Shown one piece after another: positions 34,922 through 46,058 of a stretch of 64,000 bases of DNA. Position 1 is the first letter of the stretch, and the number at the start of each line of letters is the position of its first letter. The stretch covers positions 45,937 through 109,936 of the forward strand of contig KN880503.1 of the NCBI GenBank assembly GCA_000934385.1, written 5' to 3'. This DNA comes from Cylindrobasidium torrendii FP15055 ss-10 (Eukaryota; Basidiomycota; Agaricomycetes; Agaricales; Physalacriaceae). The notes beneath the pieces were generated by a model that was given only the letters and a program-made list of their open reading frames with translations, was not told the origin of the DNA and ran no database searches. Both the position numbers and the translations under genes were made by a program.

Positions 34922-37105
34922 ATGCACCGGTCAGGCGCGAGCTCCTCCTCGACCCGGGCGCCACCAAAGCGAGATGCTCGCACCGCTGAGCTCGAGCCCT
35001 CGCGGCAACTCTACGCGACGAAGAAGCAGGCTTTGACGTCCTCGATGGCGACTGGTGCTCTTGAACGCCAAGTCGCGAAGCTCCAGGCAGCGAAGCTTGA
35101 GCTGGAAACAAAGCTACGGGAGAAAGAGACAACTGTGGACCAACTGGAGCGGGATAGGCGGTGGCTGGCGGACAGGGAAACAGAGGAACGCGAGGAGAAA
35201 GAGTTACAGCATGCAGAACACGAGCGTGAAAAGGTGCGTCTATGGTGTCACTTGCTTGTATAGCACTATTGACAGATGTGCTTCAGAAACGGCTGGAAAG
35301 CGAGATGCGCGCTTTACGCGCGTCGGTGGCGGCTCTCAAGGAAGAGAAGGAGGATCTCGAAGAGGCACACTCTAATCTTCAGCGAACCTCAAGTCAAGCG
35401 CAAAGCACACAAAGAACTCAGATCTCCCAACTTTCGCGCGAGGTCAAATATCTCTCCGAAGAGCTCGCACAAGCTAAATCACTCGCCAACGAGCGGCAGA
35501 ACTCACTCGACACTGTCCGTGCCGAATTCGAAGAACTCTCCCTCAACCAGAGCCGGCCCCAAGAAGACACAAATATGGTGGTTATACGTGAGGAGTTGCA
35601 TCGGCAGGCGGCATACCTGCGCCAACTCGAGTCCACCAATTCCAAGCTCAAGGCTGAGATTGCACGCAACGGCAACGTGGATCTTTTACGAGAAGAGAAG
35701 CGCACGATGGAACGGCGCGCACGCCAGGTCGAGCCACTGCAGGAGCGTGTCGCCGAGCTTGAGGGGCAACTTTCCGCGTCGCGAGCAGAGCGTCAAGATT
35801 GGTATGTCTGTGTCATTTCCTGTACAACGTTTCTCATTCTTTTAGGGCAAACAAGTCGTTGGAGATGGCACAAAGCCCTGGACGGACATCTGTATCACAA
35901 ACACAACTGATATCTGACCTTCGCCTCGCGCAGGCCAAGGCCCTAGAGCAGGCAGGCGCGACCGCGGCATTACTCCGAACAAAGGAGATTGAATTGGCCG
36001 ATGCAGAGCAGCGCGAGGAGCAAGCACTAGGGCGTATAAAGAGCTTGGAATCTGAAATCAGGGCTCTGGATGGGCGCAAACATCAAGTTGCACTTCTTGA
36101 GCGCGAAGTTGGCTTCTTGAAAGCGTTAGTGGTGCGTCCTCATCATGCTTGAATTCCTTGCACTAACACTGTCCAGGCCAGTTTCGAAGCGGAGGACGAG
36201 ACGGTTGGAGATGATCGCTTCGCAGAACTCGAAGGTGTATTGTCTGACTACAAGGACACAAACACGGGCCTTCTTCGCGACCTGGAGTCTTTGCGACTGA
36301 TGGCGCCTCAAGAGGATTTGGACAAGGAGAAGCAGAGCAGCGAGGCGCTGAAGACAGGTCCGTCATTGGCCAGATTACCTGTTCCATTTGTCCTGACGGT
36401 GTCACAGCCCTTGAGCAAGCCGAAACACAATGTGCTGAACAAGAGAAGAAGATTGACGCCCTTGAGCAGGAACTCTTCGAATTGAGTGGGGAAATCGCTG
36501 GTGGTCGACATGTCCCGCCTGGGACACGCATCCTCCAACTCGCGGACAATCCGTTGCAACAATGGGTTGATATACGCGAAGAGGTCGTGCAGCGTCTGCG
36601 CAAGGAGAACGACGCACTCATCCAGCGGCTCGCGGAAGTCGAGCAGCGTGCAGGACCAGCTTCTGCCAACGCCTCGCAAGATCCGGGTATGGTTCCCCGT
36701 GAAAGCTGGGAGCTCATCAGCCAGGAGAAGCAGGCGCTTCAGGAGGAGGTGAAGAAGCGCGAGAAACGGCTTCTACGTCTGCAGCAAGTCTTTGCGTCGA
36801 AGAGTCAGGAGTTCCGCGAGGCCATTGAGAGTATTCTCGGCGTGCGGCTTGCGTTTTATCAGAATGGGCAGGTCAGGGTGACGAGTTCATTTGACCTGAG
36901 GGCATCGTTTGTGTTTAGCCCTGGGGCGGGAGGGGGAGGCAAGATGCAGCTCGTCGCACATGGTGATGGGGTGCCAGAGGACTTGGAGAGGATTATGCGC
37001 TACTGGGTTGGCGAGGAGCAGTGCATACCGGCGTTCATGGCCACTGTGACGATGGAGTCCTTTGAGACTAGTAAGATGCGGAACGAGGGGGATATGGATT
37101 CATGA
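34922..37105 (+). CDS. MAD1: spindle assembly checkpoint protein MAD1
   Basis: Exons 34922-35233, 35287-35801, 35846-36131, 36177-36357 and 36408-37105, 663 residues. Almost all of it is predicted coiled coil by heptad pattern (ERQVAKLQAAKLELETKLRE and much of residues 50-520). Family marks are RILQLADNPLQQWVDIREEV near the middle of the last exon and the C-terminal globular domain KREKRLLRLQQVFASKSQEF through LGVRLAFYQNGQVRVTSSFD. Mad1 anchors Mad2 at kinetochores and nuclear pores and drives the wait-anaphase signal. The start is the first ATG after the last in-frame stop. Length is near other basidiomycete Mad1 proteins, though an extra upstream exon cannot be excluded. Confidence 0.87.
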
Positions 37106-37468
37106 TTTCTCAGACATGTAAGTATATACATACACTCGCTAGCTTATTTTCTGTTCAGCTATCCTCTATTTGTGTAATCTCACAGTATCGTATGAAATGC
37201 TTGCCTTGAACTTTTCGGAAAGATACTGCATGCTGTCCTCGCGCAGTTGGCCGTCTCGATTGTTGGCGCAGAAGTTTAATTATGCTCTGAGTTTCTCCAT
37301 ACAAGCATTGTCGACGAAGCGTTAGTTGTGGCATTACATTGGCACCAGGTAAATCCCCCAAGTTGGATCGCCGAGAATCTGATGGCCGGCATGTTGCAAC
37401 CTTCTGTTGCACTTCTCTTTCTCTCACTCTCTCCTTTTGTCGCCTTCTATTTCATACCACTTGCAATG
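37106..37468. other. intergenic
   Basis: The frame of the next gene stays open upstream of 37469 but begins without good context. Treated here as 5' UTR. Confidence 0.4.
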
Positions 37469-38479
37469 ATGGCGGAACGACCTGGAATTCGGCGCAAGTC
37501 CTCCGCGCAGAATCTGCTCACGTCCTTCGGAAAGCCATCTAATATCAACACCTCTGCATTAAGCGCGATTCCAATGACCCCCACAATGTGGACGCCCATG
37601 GATCCAGATACATTACCCACTGGCACCTCTGTCGAATACATACGCGACCTGGTTCAGAAGCGCATCATTACATTGACTTATATGAGGAACATGTACGAAG
37701 GGTGCGTTGGACTGATCTTGCTGGTTAATGTTGTGCTTATACGCATAATCAGCCAAAGCCATTGGTTCCATACCATTTTTCTCTCCCAAGAAGACTTGGA
37801 GCGCGAATTTAACAATGCAGAGATGAAGAAGCGGACATGGCGGTTCACCGTGCTCGGCATGTCGCTCAGCAGTCTGCTCGATATCCACAACCCTCCAGAT
37901 CTCTACCGCAACCTGATAGGTACGCTCACCGAGTGGGAACAAGCCAAAGAAGAGAACACCACAAACTCCAAACTACGCCAAGCACCGAAGAAACTCTTTC
38001 GAAATCGCGCCAGTGGCGGAAAGCGCCCAGCCGAACTCTACTTGGACGCCGCCGGCGATTCGTCCTACCTCATCACACCTACCATTCCATTCCAGCTCGA
38101 CTATCACCATACGCTCATCGCCCTGCTCGACGTCCTCTCCGAAGTTTACTCCAAAATCTCTCGGACACTCGGCATTTCTCCTTTTCCCCGCATGATGGGC
38201 CCACTCGGTCCTTTGTCTCCTCATCCCGGCGTCGCCGACCTCGTCGAGCCCGGCGACGACCTCTTCACCATCGTTCATCCATCCACTGCCGCCCCAGCAG
38301 CGCCTCCTCCAGTAGCGGCAGGTCCGGACACCGACGTCATTCTGAAGATTGACGCGAAGCTGCGAAAAATCACCGGCACGTTACTCAAGGAGCTCGACCA
38401 TCTCGCGAGAAATGTCATCCAAGACGAACTGGCCAGCTTAGACCCCCGCTTGGACTTCAATTTGGGGGGCGCGTCGTGA
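37469..38479 (+). CDS. conserved basidiomycete protein of unknown function
   Basis: Probable exons 37469-37701 and 37753-38479, 319 residues (336 if the intron is retained, as it is in frame). I recognise the pattern as conserved among mushrooms but know no function. Visible: RRKSSAQNLLTSFGKPS, a helical middle (EYIRDLVQKRIITLTYMRNM, EREFNNAEMKKRTWRF, LSSLLDIHNPPDLYRNLIG), a Pro-rich loop (MMGPLGPLSPHPGVADL) and a C-terminal helix ending LLKELDHLARNVIQDELASL. No signal peptide or catalytic motif. Start chosen at the second of two adjacent ATGs. Confidence 0.72.
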   Translation: MAERPGIRRKSSAQNLLTSFGKPSNINTSALSAIPMTPTMWTPMDPDTLPTGTSVEYIRDLVQKRIITLTYMRNMYEGCVGLILLVNVVLIRIISQSHWFHTIFLSQEDLEREFNNAEMKKRTWRFTVLGMSLSSLLDIHNPPDLYRNLIGTLTEWEQAKEENTTNSKLRQAPKKLFRNRASGGKRPAELYLDAAGDSSYLITPTIPFQLDYHHTLIALLDVLSEVYSKISRTLGISPFPRMMGPLGPLSPHPGVADLVEPGDDLFTIVHPSTAAPAAPPPVAAGPDTDVILKIDAKLRKITGTLLKELDHLARNVIQDELASLDPRLDFNLGGAS

Positions 38480-38747
38480 GCGTTGCTCGATGCTCCTTTC
38501 GCGTGTGTATTCGTGTCTAGGTGTCATCCACCAGGCTGTACTACCTCTATGTATTTCTACTTATTTGTGTGTGGTTATGGAAGTTGGAAAATTGTGTGGA
38601 CGCTTTGTCTTCTTGAGAAGTGGCAGAAAACAGCACCATAAAGCACGACTGAGCTCGAACGGGGTAGGTGAGTCGACGCGTATGCATTCACACAGACCAA
38701 AGATATTCCACAATCCAAATTCCACCAAGTGTACTATTCCCGATATT

Positions 38748-40304
38748 CTAGCTCAAGTCGACCTCGACTGTATCCCCAACCTCATCATCTGCATCCTCCA
38801 ACGTCCCACCGCTATTCGATCTCTCCTTCTCTACTGGCGGTGGGGGAGGCACCTCGATGTTGCTAGGCGTCACTGCCCGAGGTGGAGGCGCATCCTCAGT
38901 CACCTCGATTTCAGCCTTCGAATTTTGCGCAACTTTCTGCAAATCCTCCGAGTCCTGCCTTCCTGGCGTTCGCGTCTGCACCGGCGACGACGCTGGCGTA
39001 GGGAACTTGAAGTCCTTATTCATCATTCCACGACTCTTCCTCTTTTCCGACTTGCTCCCAGCCTCTGCCTCGCCGTCCTCGTTTGGCTCCTCGGGCGTAG
39101 CCTCGAACTTCTGACGCGCAGCAACAGGGCTGCCACCATCAGAGCCTGAGCCCTGATTGACAAAGTTGGCGGTGGATGCAGGCGGGGTGTTGACAGGCAT
39201 GGATTGTCGCTTGGACGAGAGCGCGCCGCTGCTGTTGTTGCGCTCAAGAGTAACCTGCGACAGGGACTGGGTACGAGCAGGGACGCGCTCTGAACGAAGA
39301 TCAAAGGGACCAATGGGGACCATCCTAACGCTAATGAGTAGATGGACGGCAACGCAAGATTCGGACGCACCGTTTCTCTGCGTGACACGCGATAATCCAG
39401 TCTGGATAGAGAACAGGTATGCTAAGCTGCAACGCTCGTTGGTATTCCACACCAGGCGCGCCCGCCGCGCTACCAGATGCCTGAGCACCGTTCGGCGTCG
39501 CTGCAGGAGTAGTACAGATGAAGTGGGTAGTGTCGATTTGGATCTTGTCGCTCCATTTTGCGCCCATCTCGCGCAGTGCCATCTTTGAGTTCTCGAGGAG
39601 AACCTCATCCTGCACGTTACCAAAGCATACGGAGATGCCGGACGTGTCTTGCATGGTGTGCGTTCGCACGCGAATGAGGTTGGAGGGGAATGTGCCGGCC
39701 GTCGTGCGGAGGACAAGTTGGAAGGTATATTCTTCGTCAGTTTGAAGACCAGAAAGTTTCGTGGAGGTGTTCGTGTTTGGCGAGGGAATGGACGCGAGAC
39801 GTTCCCCGTTGCGGTATATATCTAGAGACCTGAGCTTCGCTGTAGCCAACTCGATGTGTGGCCATTCCAATGTCACGGATGTCTGCGTAACATGGCGAAG
39901 CTGGCAATAACCTGTCAGTAGGGTCACACGAATGAAACAAATAGCGCACCTGCAAATTGGGAGGAGATGGTTTATTCTCTCCGAACTCCTGCAAGATGGC
40001 ATTCTGAAGTTGCCAAAACTCTGTCTCGCGTCGTTTCTCCTCGGAATGATTCTGCGTTACGGAAATGTTGACAATGGACCCCGTTGTTGCGCCATTGGGA
40101 AGTAATATTGACGGAAATTCTATGAGATGGGCCCGCTCGCCGATGAGAATCTATAACACGTTGAGGATAGGACGCGGTTTTTAGAGGACTACACACGGCC
40201 ATGCCAGCATCTGAGCGGGGTATCAGACAAAGGGACGCGAGAGCATAAGTCAACGCACCAAGCTTTCCCACCGTGAACGTGAAGCTATCCTGTAGAGACT
40301 CCAT
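38748..40304 (-). CDS. CHS5: chitin synthase export chaperone CHS5 (exomer)
   Basis: Exons 40259-40304, 40197-40210, 39950-40150, 39371-39900 and 38748-39324, 455 residues. The N-terminal dimerisation part (FTFTVGKLDAGMA, HLIEFPSILLPNG, EEKRRETEFWQLQ) is followed by a fibronectin type III domain (TSVTLEWPHIELA...SGLQTDEEYTFQLVL). Next comes a BRCT domain (ISVCFGNVQDEVLLENSKMA...YPDWIIACHAEKRMVPIG, residues about 170-270) and a long Pro/Ser/acidic tail. Chs5 is the scaffold of exomer, which sorts chitin synthase III and other cargo from the trans-Golgi to the cell surface. The second exon is only 14 bases. Its start lies 123 bases from that of the kinase gene on the other strand. Confidence 0.9.
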
Positions 40305-40427
40305 TTTGGGCGTGTAGAATACGCGTCGCGCGTGGTGGTAAAAGGCAGAGTTACGACACGTGTTCGATATCTCCGATCCAGTATTAGGCAATTGCTCGAG
40401 CTCAGCGACCCCTTCCTTCTTACCATC
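40305..40427. promoter_or_regulatory. compact bidirectional promoter (CHS5 / CDK8)
   Basis: Only 123 bases separate the two divergent start codons, so both 5' UTRs and promoters must fit in or overlap here. No TATA box is obvious. Confidence 0.6.
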
Positions 40428-41910
40428 ATGGCCGCCTTACACGAAGACTGGCAGACAGTTCTTCAACAGGACCCAATGCGATTATATCGAACGAAACGAG
40501 AATCTACGCGCGAATTCATGAGAAGTAGATACAACATCCTTGGCTTCATTTCATCTGGCACATACGGACGCGTCTACAAGGCCAGCCTCCCGAGTGACTC
40601 GCAGACGTTCTTTGCCATCAAGAAATTCAAGCCAGACAAGGAGGGAGATGTGGCTACATACACCGGAATTAGCCAGAGTGCCATACGCGAAATAGCAGTG
40701 CGTCGCGCGCAGAGCGAAGAGGACCTTCACTTACGCGTCTCCAGCTCAACCGTGAGATTGACCATGATAACGTTGCCCGCTTGATTGAAGTCATCTTGGA
40801 GGACAAGTCCATATCAATGGTCTTTGAATATGCAGACCATGACTTCCTCGTGCGTTCCAGCACTCTACGATGAAGTGGTTTGCTCAACTGCCTCCAGAAA
40901 CTCATCCACCATCATTCACAAACGATACGATGTCAGGTTTCTACACAAGTACTCAAATCCCTTACATACCAACTCCTCAATGGTCTCGTTTACCTTCACG
41001 CTTGCCACATCTTACATCGTGACTTGAAGCCTGCCAATATCCTCGTCACTGAGCGAGGCGTTGTAAAGATTGGTGATCTCGGCCTTGCTCGTCTCATTTA
41101 CGAACCTCTACAGCCTCTGTTCTCGGGCGACAAGGTCGTTGTCACCATTTGGTATCGCGCCCCAGAACTCTTGCTTGGTGCGCGGCATTACCACAAAGCT
41201 ATCGACCTCTGGGCTGTAGGCTGTGTCATCGCCGAAGTCGGATTCCTTCGTCCAATATTCAAAGGTGAAGAAGCGAAGATTGATTCGAAGAAGAACGTTC
41301 CTTTCCAACGCGACCAACTAATCAAGATATTCGAAACCGTTGGTACACCTGATGAAGTCGAGTGGCCCGGGCTGGTAACAATGCCTGACTATAACAACAT
41401 GAAGCGCTTGGACCAGTACGCAATCCACTTCATTCTTACCTCTCTGGATTGACGTTGTAGTTTCCCACACCGCTTGGAAGCTTGGTGTATAAAGCATCTG
41501 CGCCAATATCCGACCATCTTCGATCTTCTACGCGAACTCTTCACATACGACCCCGACCAGCGTCTCACGGCCGCGAATGCCCTGCAGCATAAATGGTTCA
41601 AAGAGGACCCTCAGCCATGTTGGAAGTGTGTTCGACATTTTATACCATCATCCCATCTGGACTGAAGACCTGCAGCGCTTTTGAGAACGTGTCGCCAACC
41701 CATATCCCTCCACCGCGCAGGATCACAATTGAGGAGGGATCGAATGTTGTGCCGGTTCAAACAGCGCACCCACCTCTCGCGGCGGCTGCACCAGGGCCAT
41801 TTCCACAAAGCAAGCCAGGTAGCGTAGCGAGCTTTGGTAGCATGAGTGGGGGAACGATGTATACGCAAACAGGGTCAACGCATCCTCGGAAGAAGGCTAA
41901 ATATGCATGA
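40428..41910 (+). CDS. SSN3: cyclin-dependent kinase 8 (Mediator, SSN3 type)
   Basis: Exons 40428-40697, 40745-40849, 40898-41415, 41461-41625 and 41676-41910, 430 residues. A full kinase: glycine loop [12 protein letters not shown] (about 41-52), AIKKF lysine, SQSAIREIA helix, HRDLKPAN with catalytic Asp167, GDLGLAR at about 184-190, and [19 protein letters not shown]. The C-helix S-x-S-A-x-R-E-I is typical of CDK8 rather than cell-cycle CDKs. So is the tail after the last kinase helices ([13 protein letters not shown], then a low-complexity stretch). It partners cyclin C in the Mediator kinase module, phosphorylating RNA polymerase II CTD and transcription factors. The frame is intact throughout once introns are removed. 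Confidence 0.92.
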
Positions 41911-42725
41911 AGCTTACATATGCTTTCTTGCTTAGCCCTCATCCTCTTTACTGAATTGTATGCATAAGTACATTAATACCAGTACTCGATTTCCATGCGA
42001 AAAGCGCGACCGACTCTGTAAATTTGCCTGGGTTTCGACTCGTTTTCGGATCCTTTGTTAACTTTTGCGACAAAAGATTTCCTTATGCTTCTTTTTCTTT
42101 CTCAAGTCTCCTATTACGCGAAGCGTATGCAAGGGGTCTCCGCTAAGTATCTACCACTAGGTATCTACCCATTGAATTTAATCGTACTGTCCTTTGGTGG
42201 TTGTCTGCATCTACTCGAGCTCAATGCTCGTGAGTCCATTCCGAACTCTCTGGGTCTTCCCGTGGAATCCCCCCGCGGTGTGTTTTCCTCGTGCTGTGCC
42301 TCGTGTGTCTCTTCGTTTTGTTTTTCATCCCATCCATCCATCTGTTGTCATCGCATCGTTGTATCGAACGAGTCCTTCTCCGAATGCTCCTCCCTTGAGC
42401 CTCCCCGTGTCGTAGACATATCTCAGCACGGCCTCCACGCCTTTCGGCTTGTTGAGCATATTCATCATCGTTGGTTTCCTTATGCTTAACTAGGCCTCGT
42501 ATCTACAAACATACGCCTCTTGGAAGTCGCCTTTCCGCTGTTTCCTGTGCGTTTCCCAGGTGCCTCCCTTTGTTGGTGGCTTTGCCTGCCGCCAGACCGA
42601 TCACCATCATGATCACTTTAATGGGAGACTGGGCAGTGGGAGTTAGTGTCACTTGGTTACTTGATTCCGCACTTTCACAACGAAGTCTCAGTCTACCTAG
42701 AGTGCGGCCGGCGCACATCCTCGCA
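41911..42725. other. intergenic, pyrimidine-rich
   Basis: Long C/T-rich runs (42060-42370). A 144-codon open frame here has no recognisable feature. Does not resemble the flank of RHS copy 1. Confidence 0.5.
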
Positions 42726-44447
42726 ATGGACATCGATGTAACTGGATGCGAGCGCGGTGATGGCGGCCCTCTCGACTTTATCCACAGTCTCTGGAACCAA
42801 AATACGCCGACCTCAGACGATATTGTTACGCTCAAGACAGAAGCCCTGGCCATGACAAATGGCCGACTTTTCATTTTCTCAGAGTACATACGAACGAAGG
42901 ATCGAGTGAACAAAGCCAGGGATGCACATCGTGGGCGAATGGGTGCGGTAGTCGTTGTTGGCTCGCCAGGGATTGGTAGGCAATTCATAACTCCTGACAG
43001 TATCAATAAATAAGTATGTGCATAGGCAAGACATGCTGGCTCGAGTACATGGCTTTACTCGAGGCGCGCGCGGGCCGACCATTTCTTTTCTTCACGGATA
43101 ACGTCTTCCATCTTGTACGCGAGGACGGGGTCTACATCATCGGGCCAAGCCAACCCCCCAGCGTCCTGCTTAGGTCCTTCCGGGACCCAATTTACAGTGA
43201 TATGGTTCTTTTCGTTGACGTGGACACCGGCGACGTGCCTCCGTTCCTACGTCGGCTCAAGCCATTCATCATTCAAGCCGCGTCGCCTCAACATAGCCAT
43301 TACAAGTGGCTCAAGCAGCGCTCGGGTGGCAGATTGTTCATCATGAATCCGCATCCAACTCATGAGCTAAAGGCCGCGTAAGTCATACATTTTCGTGCTC
43401 GGCGGACATCATCATGAGTGATATCTCCAGACTGCACCTCTACATGGAGGGCGATACAACTTTCACTGACGCAGCAATTGCCACTGCCATCGCCGATTAC
43501 GGTCCCAACATGCGCGAAATACAGCATGCTCTGCGGAGTCCGAAGGCGGCCCTGGACAATCTAATACAGAACGTGGGTATACTCAAACCTCATGTACTTC
43601 ATGACATTGTTTGTACGGTTGGTGGTATAAAGACCACGCACGCGATCATCAAAACATTTTCCCTGGTCGTTCGGTCGAATTCGGATATCGACGACGATAC
43701 GGAGTTGCATGCAGTGGCAAACAAGCACATCTGGCGGCGTCTCATGGATTCGCAGCTGTACAGACAAACCCACCAGGTTTCTCGGTTGTTTGCCCAGCTT
43801 TCTTCTGTACCCCAGGCGGCAACGACAGCAGGCTGGCTGTTCGAGGCCATGGCTCATCGACACATTTGCGAAGGGAAGCCAGTCTTTTTGACTCCCTTGG
43901 AATACAAGGGCAATCGACTACAACCCAGCGCCGAACGCGTTGAACAGAATTTCCCGATTCTTCGACCATCTATCTTCAACGGTAAAGCCACTACTGATCA
44001 CACGAAAGACAAACAAACGTACTACATCCCGTCGGCCGCCAATAACCCCGCCTTTGATGCCTTCGCGCGACCTGGTGGTCGAGGGATAGGCTTTCAAATG
44101 ACCTTGTCATCGACACATTCTCTGAACGCGGGAGGGTTACAGATGCTTCGAGCTCGCCTCAAGGATACCGACACGAAAAAAAGAAAGGCTCTGTTTGCGT
44201 TCGTCGTACCCTACGGAAGGTCCTTCAGCTGTTCAGCGCCGGAGAAACGTAAGGACAGGGACTTTTTTGACTTTGTCCTCCTCGAAGTGCCGCCTAATCC
44301 AGGTATGCGACCCAAAATCGTCACTGACGCGGAACTCATCACCGCTTAGACTATGCCACGTTTTTGGCGATAGAACAACCAGAGCGTGAGGATGGCCCAG
44401 CTGCGCTGCCACCCGATGTGGAAATGGGCGATCCCGAAGAGGAATGA
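42726..44447 (+). CDS. Crinkler/RHS-type P-loop protein, copy 2
   Basis: Exons 42726-42975, 43026-43377, 43431-44302 and 44350-44447, 523 residues. Same structure and phases as copy 1: LFIFSEYIRTKDRVNKARD, Walker A GSPGIGKT split at the same base by the first intron, Walker B VLFVDVD, HSHYKWLKQRSGGRLFIMNP, IPSAANNPAFDAF and FQMTLSSTHSLNAGGLQ. It ends EMGDPEEE. Differences from copy 1 cluster between the two Walker motifs and near the start. Homology begins at the ATG and continues about 100 bases past the stop. Both copies keep open frames and splice sites, suggesting both are functional. Biochemical role unknown; a P-loop NTPase fused to a nuclease-like domain is inferred. Confidence 0.8.
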
Positions 44448-45159
44448 GGAAACTGTGTGAACTAAAGGATTTGTTCCGGGAACAAGCTCGTCGAGTGACG
44501 TTCGATACCTGAGAGCGAACAAGTGCCGCATCTTGGCGCGTAGTGCCAGCGGTTTTTTGCTATTTGCGGGGCCATCCGTCTACCACGGTGATTACGTTTT
44601 ATTGTGTGCGTACTCGGTGCGTAATGCTTGATATGGTTAAATCATTGGAATTCAACATATCCAGCGCGTAGCAAATACAAAAATCGCATCAAGGCTTAGT
44701 CAACATTTATCCATTTTTGGAAAACATCATCGAAACTTCCAATGGCTTTCGTTCAAATTTTTTAACGGCAAGATGTTTTGGGTTCTACGTAATTTTGAAC
44801 CGAGCATGACTATCTAGGTGGTGTTGCCATGCGCCCCGCCCTATCCTCAGACCTTACCTCCATTATGTATTCAACAAGCTTTCCCCCCTGTTTCCCCCTT
44901 ATAATTCGACCACCATCGCAGGTGCAACTCCCGGTCTTCATAACCTTTTCAGACCAAGAGTTTGCCTGTCATGGCCAACTCAGCTACTGAGGACTACGAG
45001 TAACTGAATACATTCTAAGTCATTCCTGCGGCGGACTTATATCCTGCGGCGTTTGCTTCGCCATGGCTCGTCAGACCTGCGAAGTTTATAAGGACAGATA
45101 ACAGGCGTTCGTTTGACCCCAAATCTTGCCAGCTCGCTTGACCACAAACCACCACTACC
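44448..45159. other. intergenic
   Basis: The first hundred bases are shared with the region after RHS copy 1. The rest holds the promoter of the DUF7704 gene. No gene found. Confidence 0.5.
45085..45092 (+). promoter_or_regulatory. TATA-like element of DUF7704 copy 1
   Basis: tttataag 68-75 bases before the ATG at 45160. Confidence 0.4.
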
Positions 45160-45618
45160 ATGAGCGCCATTATCCCATTAACCTACCGCGTATTCTTCCT
45201 CTACATTGAACCCATCGTGACAATCGCTGTGGCATGCTATGCCGCGCTCAAGCCCAGCGGATATCTCGGCGCGGTCGCAAGCTCAATCCAGCACACCGTC
45301 ATCCACACCAATCAAACCAAGGTGGTGCTTGAGCAGCTCGGAAACGTCTATCTATTCATGGCACTCAACGAATATTTCGTCCTATCCTCCACAAGGTCCA
45401 CTACAACCTGGAAACGCCTTCTCCTCGCGCTCCTTATTGCGGATTGCGGCCACCTAGTGTCCATGCGGGGGTTGGGAGTCCAGGTATACTGGAACATATG
45501 GGAATGGAATGTCTTCACTGCGGCGAGTGTGTTGCTCGTGTACTTCTACATCACCTTGCGTATCTGTTTCCTCTTCGATGTCGGAATGGGAGAGTCGAGG
45601 AAGGTGAAAGCGTTGTAA
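45160..45618 (+). CDS. DUF7704-type membrane protein, copy 1
   Basis: Intronless, 152 residues. Opens with PLTYRVFFLYIEPIVTIAVA and contains QLGNVYLFMALNEYFVLSS, KRLLLALLIADCGHL and WEWNVFTAASVLLVYF. About four hydrophobic helices with short loops and a basic C-terminus (ESRKVKAL). The pattern YR-x-FFLYIEP...LADxxH is that of DUF7704 proteins, common in fungi and uncharacterised. A tandem paralogue follows 440 bases downstream on the same strand. Being free of introns is unusual against the intron-rich neighbours but normal for small membrane proteins. Confidence 0.8.
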   Translation: MSAIIPLTYRVFFLYIEPIVTIAVACYAALKPSGYLGAVASSIQHTVIHTNQTKVVLEQLGNVYLFMALNEYFVLSSTRSTTTWKRLLLALLIADCGHLVSMRGLGVQVYWNIWEWNVFTAASVLLVYFYITLRICFLFDVGMGESRKVKAL

Positions 45619-46058
45619 ACCCCCCTAGAACCGTCTTCCAAGAGTCTTGTTGAAGCCGTAGACAGCTACGTACAACCATGTATTCTGTTGTTTCTTGATC
45701 AAAATTTCCCACCACCATTGGCAAGCTCTGCCAGCTCGTATGAACTCAACGTCAGTTCTCTCGTTCTTCCCCAGGTATTCCGCTGTAATATCATTAGACA
45801 CAAACCACAAGGGCACAGTTCAAACCTCGCCGATGGGCCGGCGTGATCGAGCGATGATCACGCCACTCGAGCTGCTGGCCTGTGAGTGGGCTAAGCTCAG
45901 ATCATGAACTTTGCGGACAGAGTTATTGATAAATTGAATATGGGCTCTGCGGCTCTTTATTCACCATCCATATCACCCATCACCCATGATTGAATCAGCG
46001 AAGCAATATACATTTCACGGTCCGGTCCAGCCCTCTCACTTGAGCTTCGTCCACCATC
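45619..46058. other. intergenic between DUF7704 paralogues
   Basis: Spacer of the tandem duplication. No gene seen. Confidence 0.5.

Noticed and set aside
37328..37468. N-terminal extension of the conserved unknown protein from upstream in-frame codons
   Set aside because: Hydrophobic but without a convincing start context, and conserved residues begin after 37469. Treated as leader.
38490..39149. 219-codon plus-strand open frame
   Set aside because: Antisense to the last exon of CHS5, whose coding sense is well supported.
42055..42489. 144-codon open frame in a C/T-rich region
   Set aside because: The low-complexity pyrimidine tract explains the lack of stops. No homology pattern or intron support.
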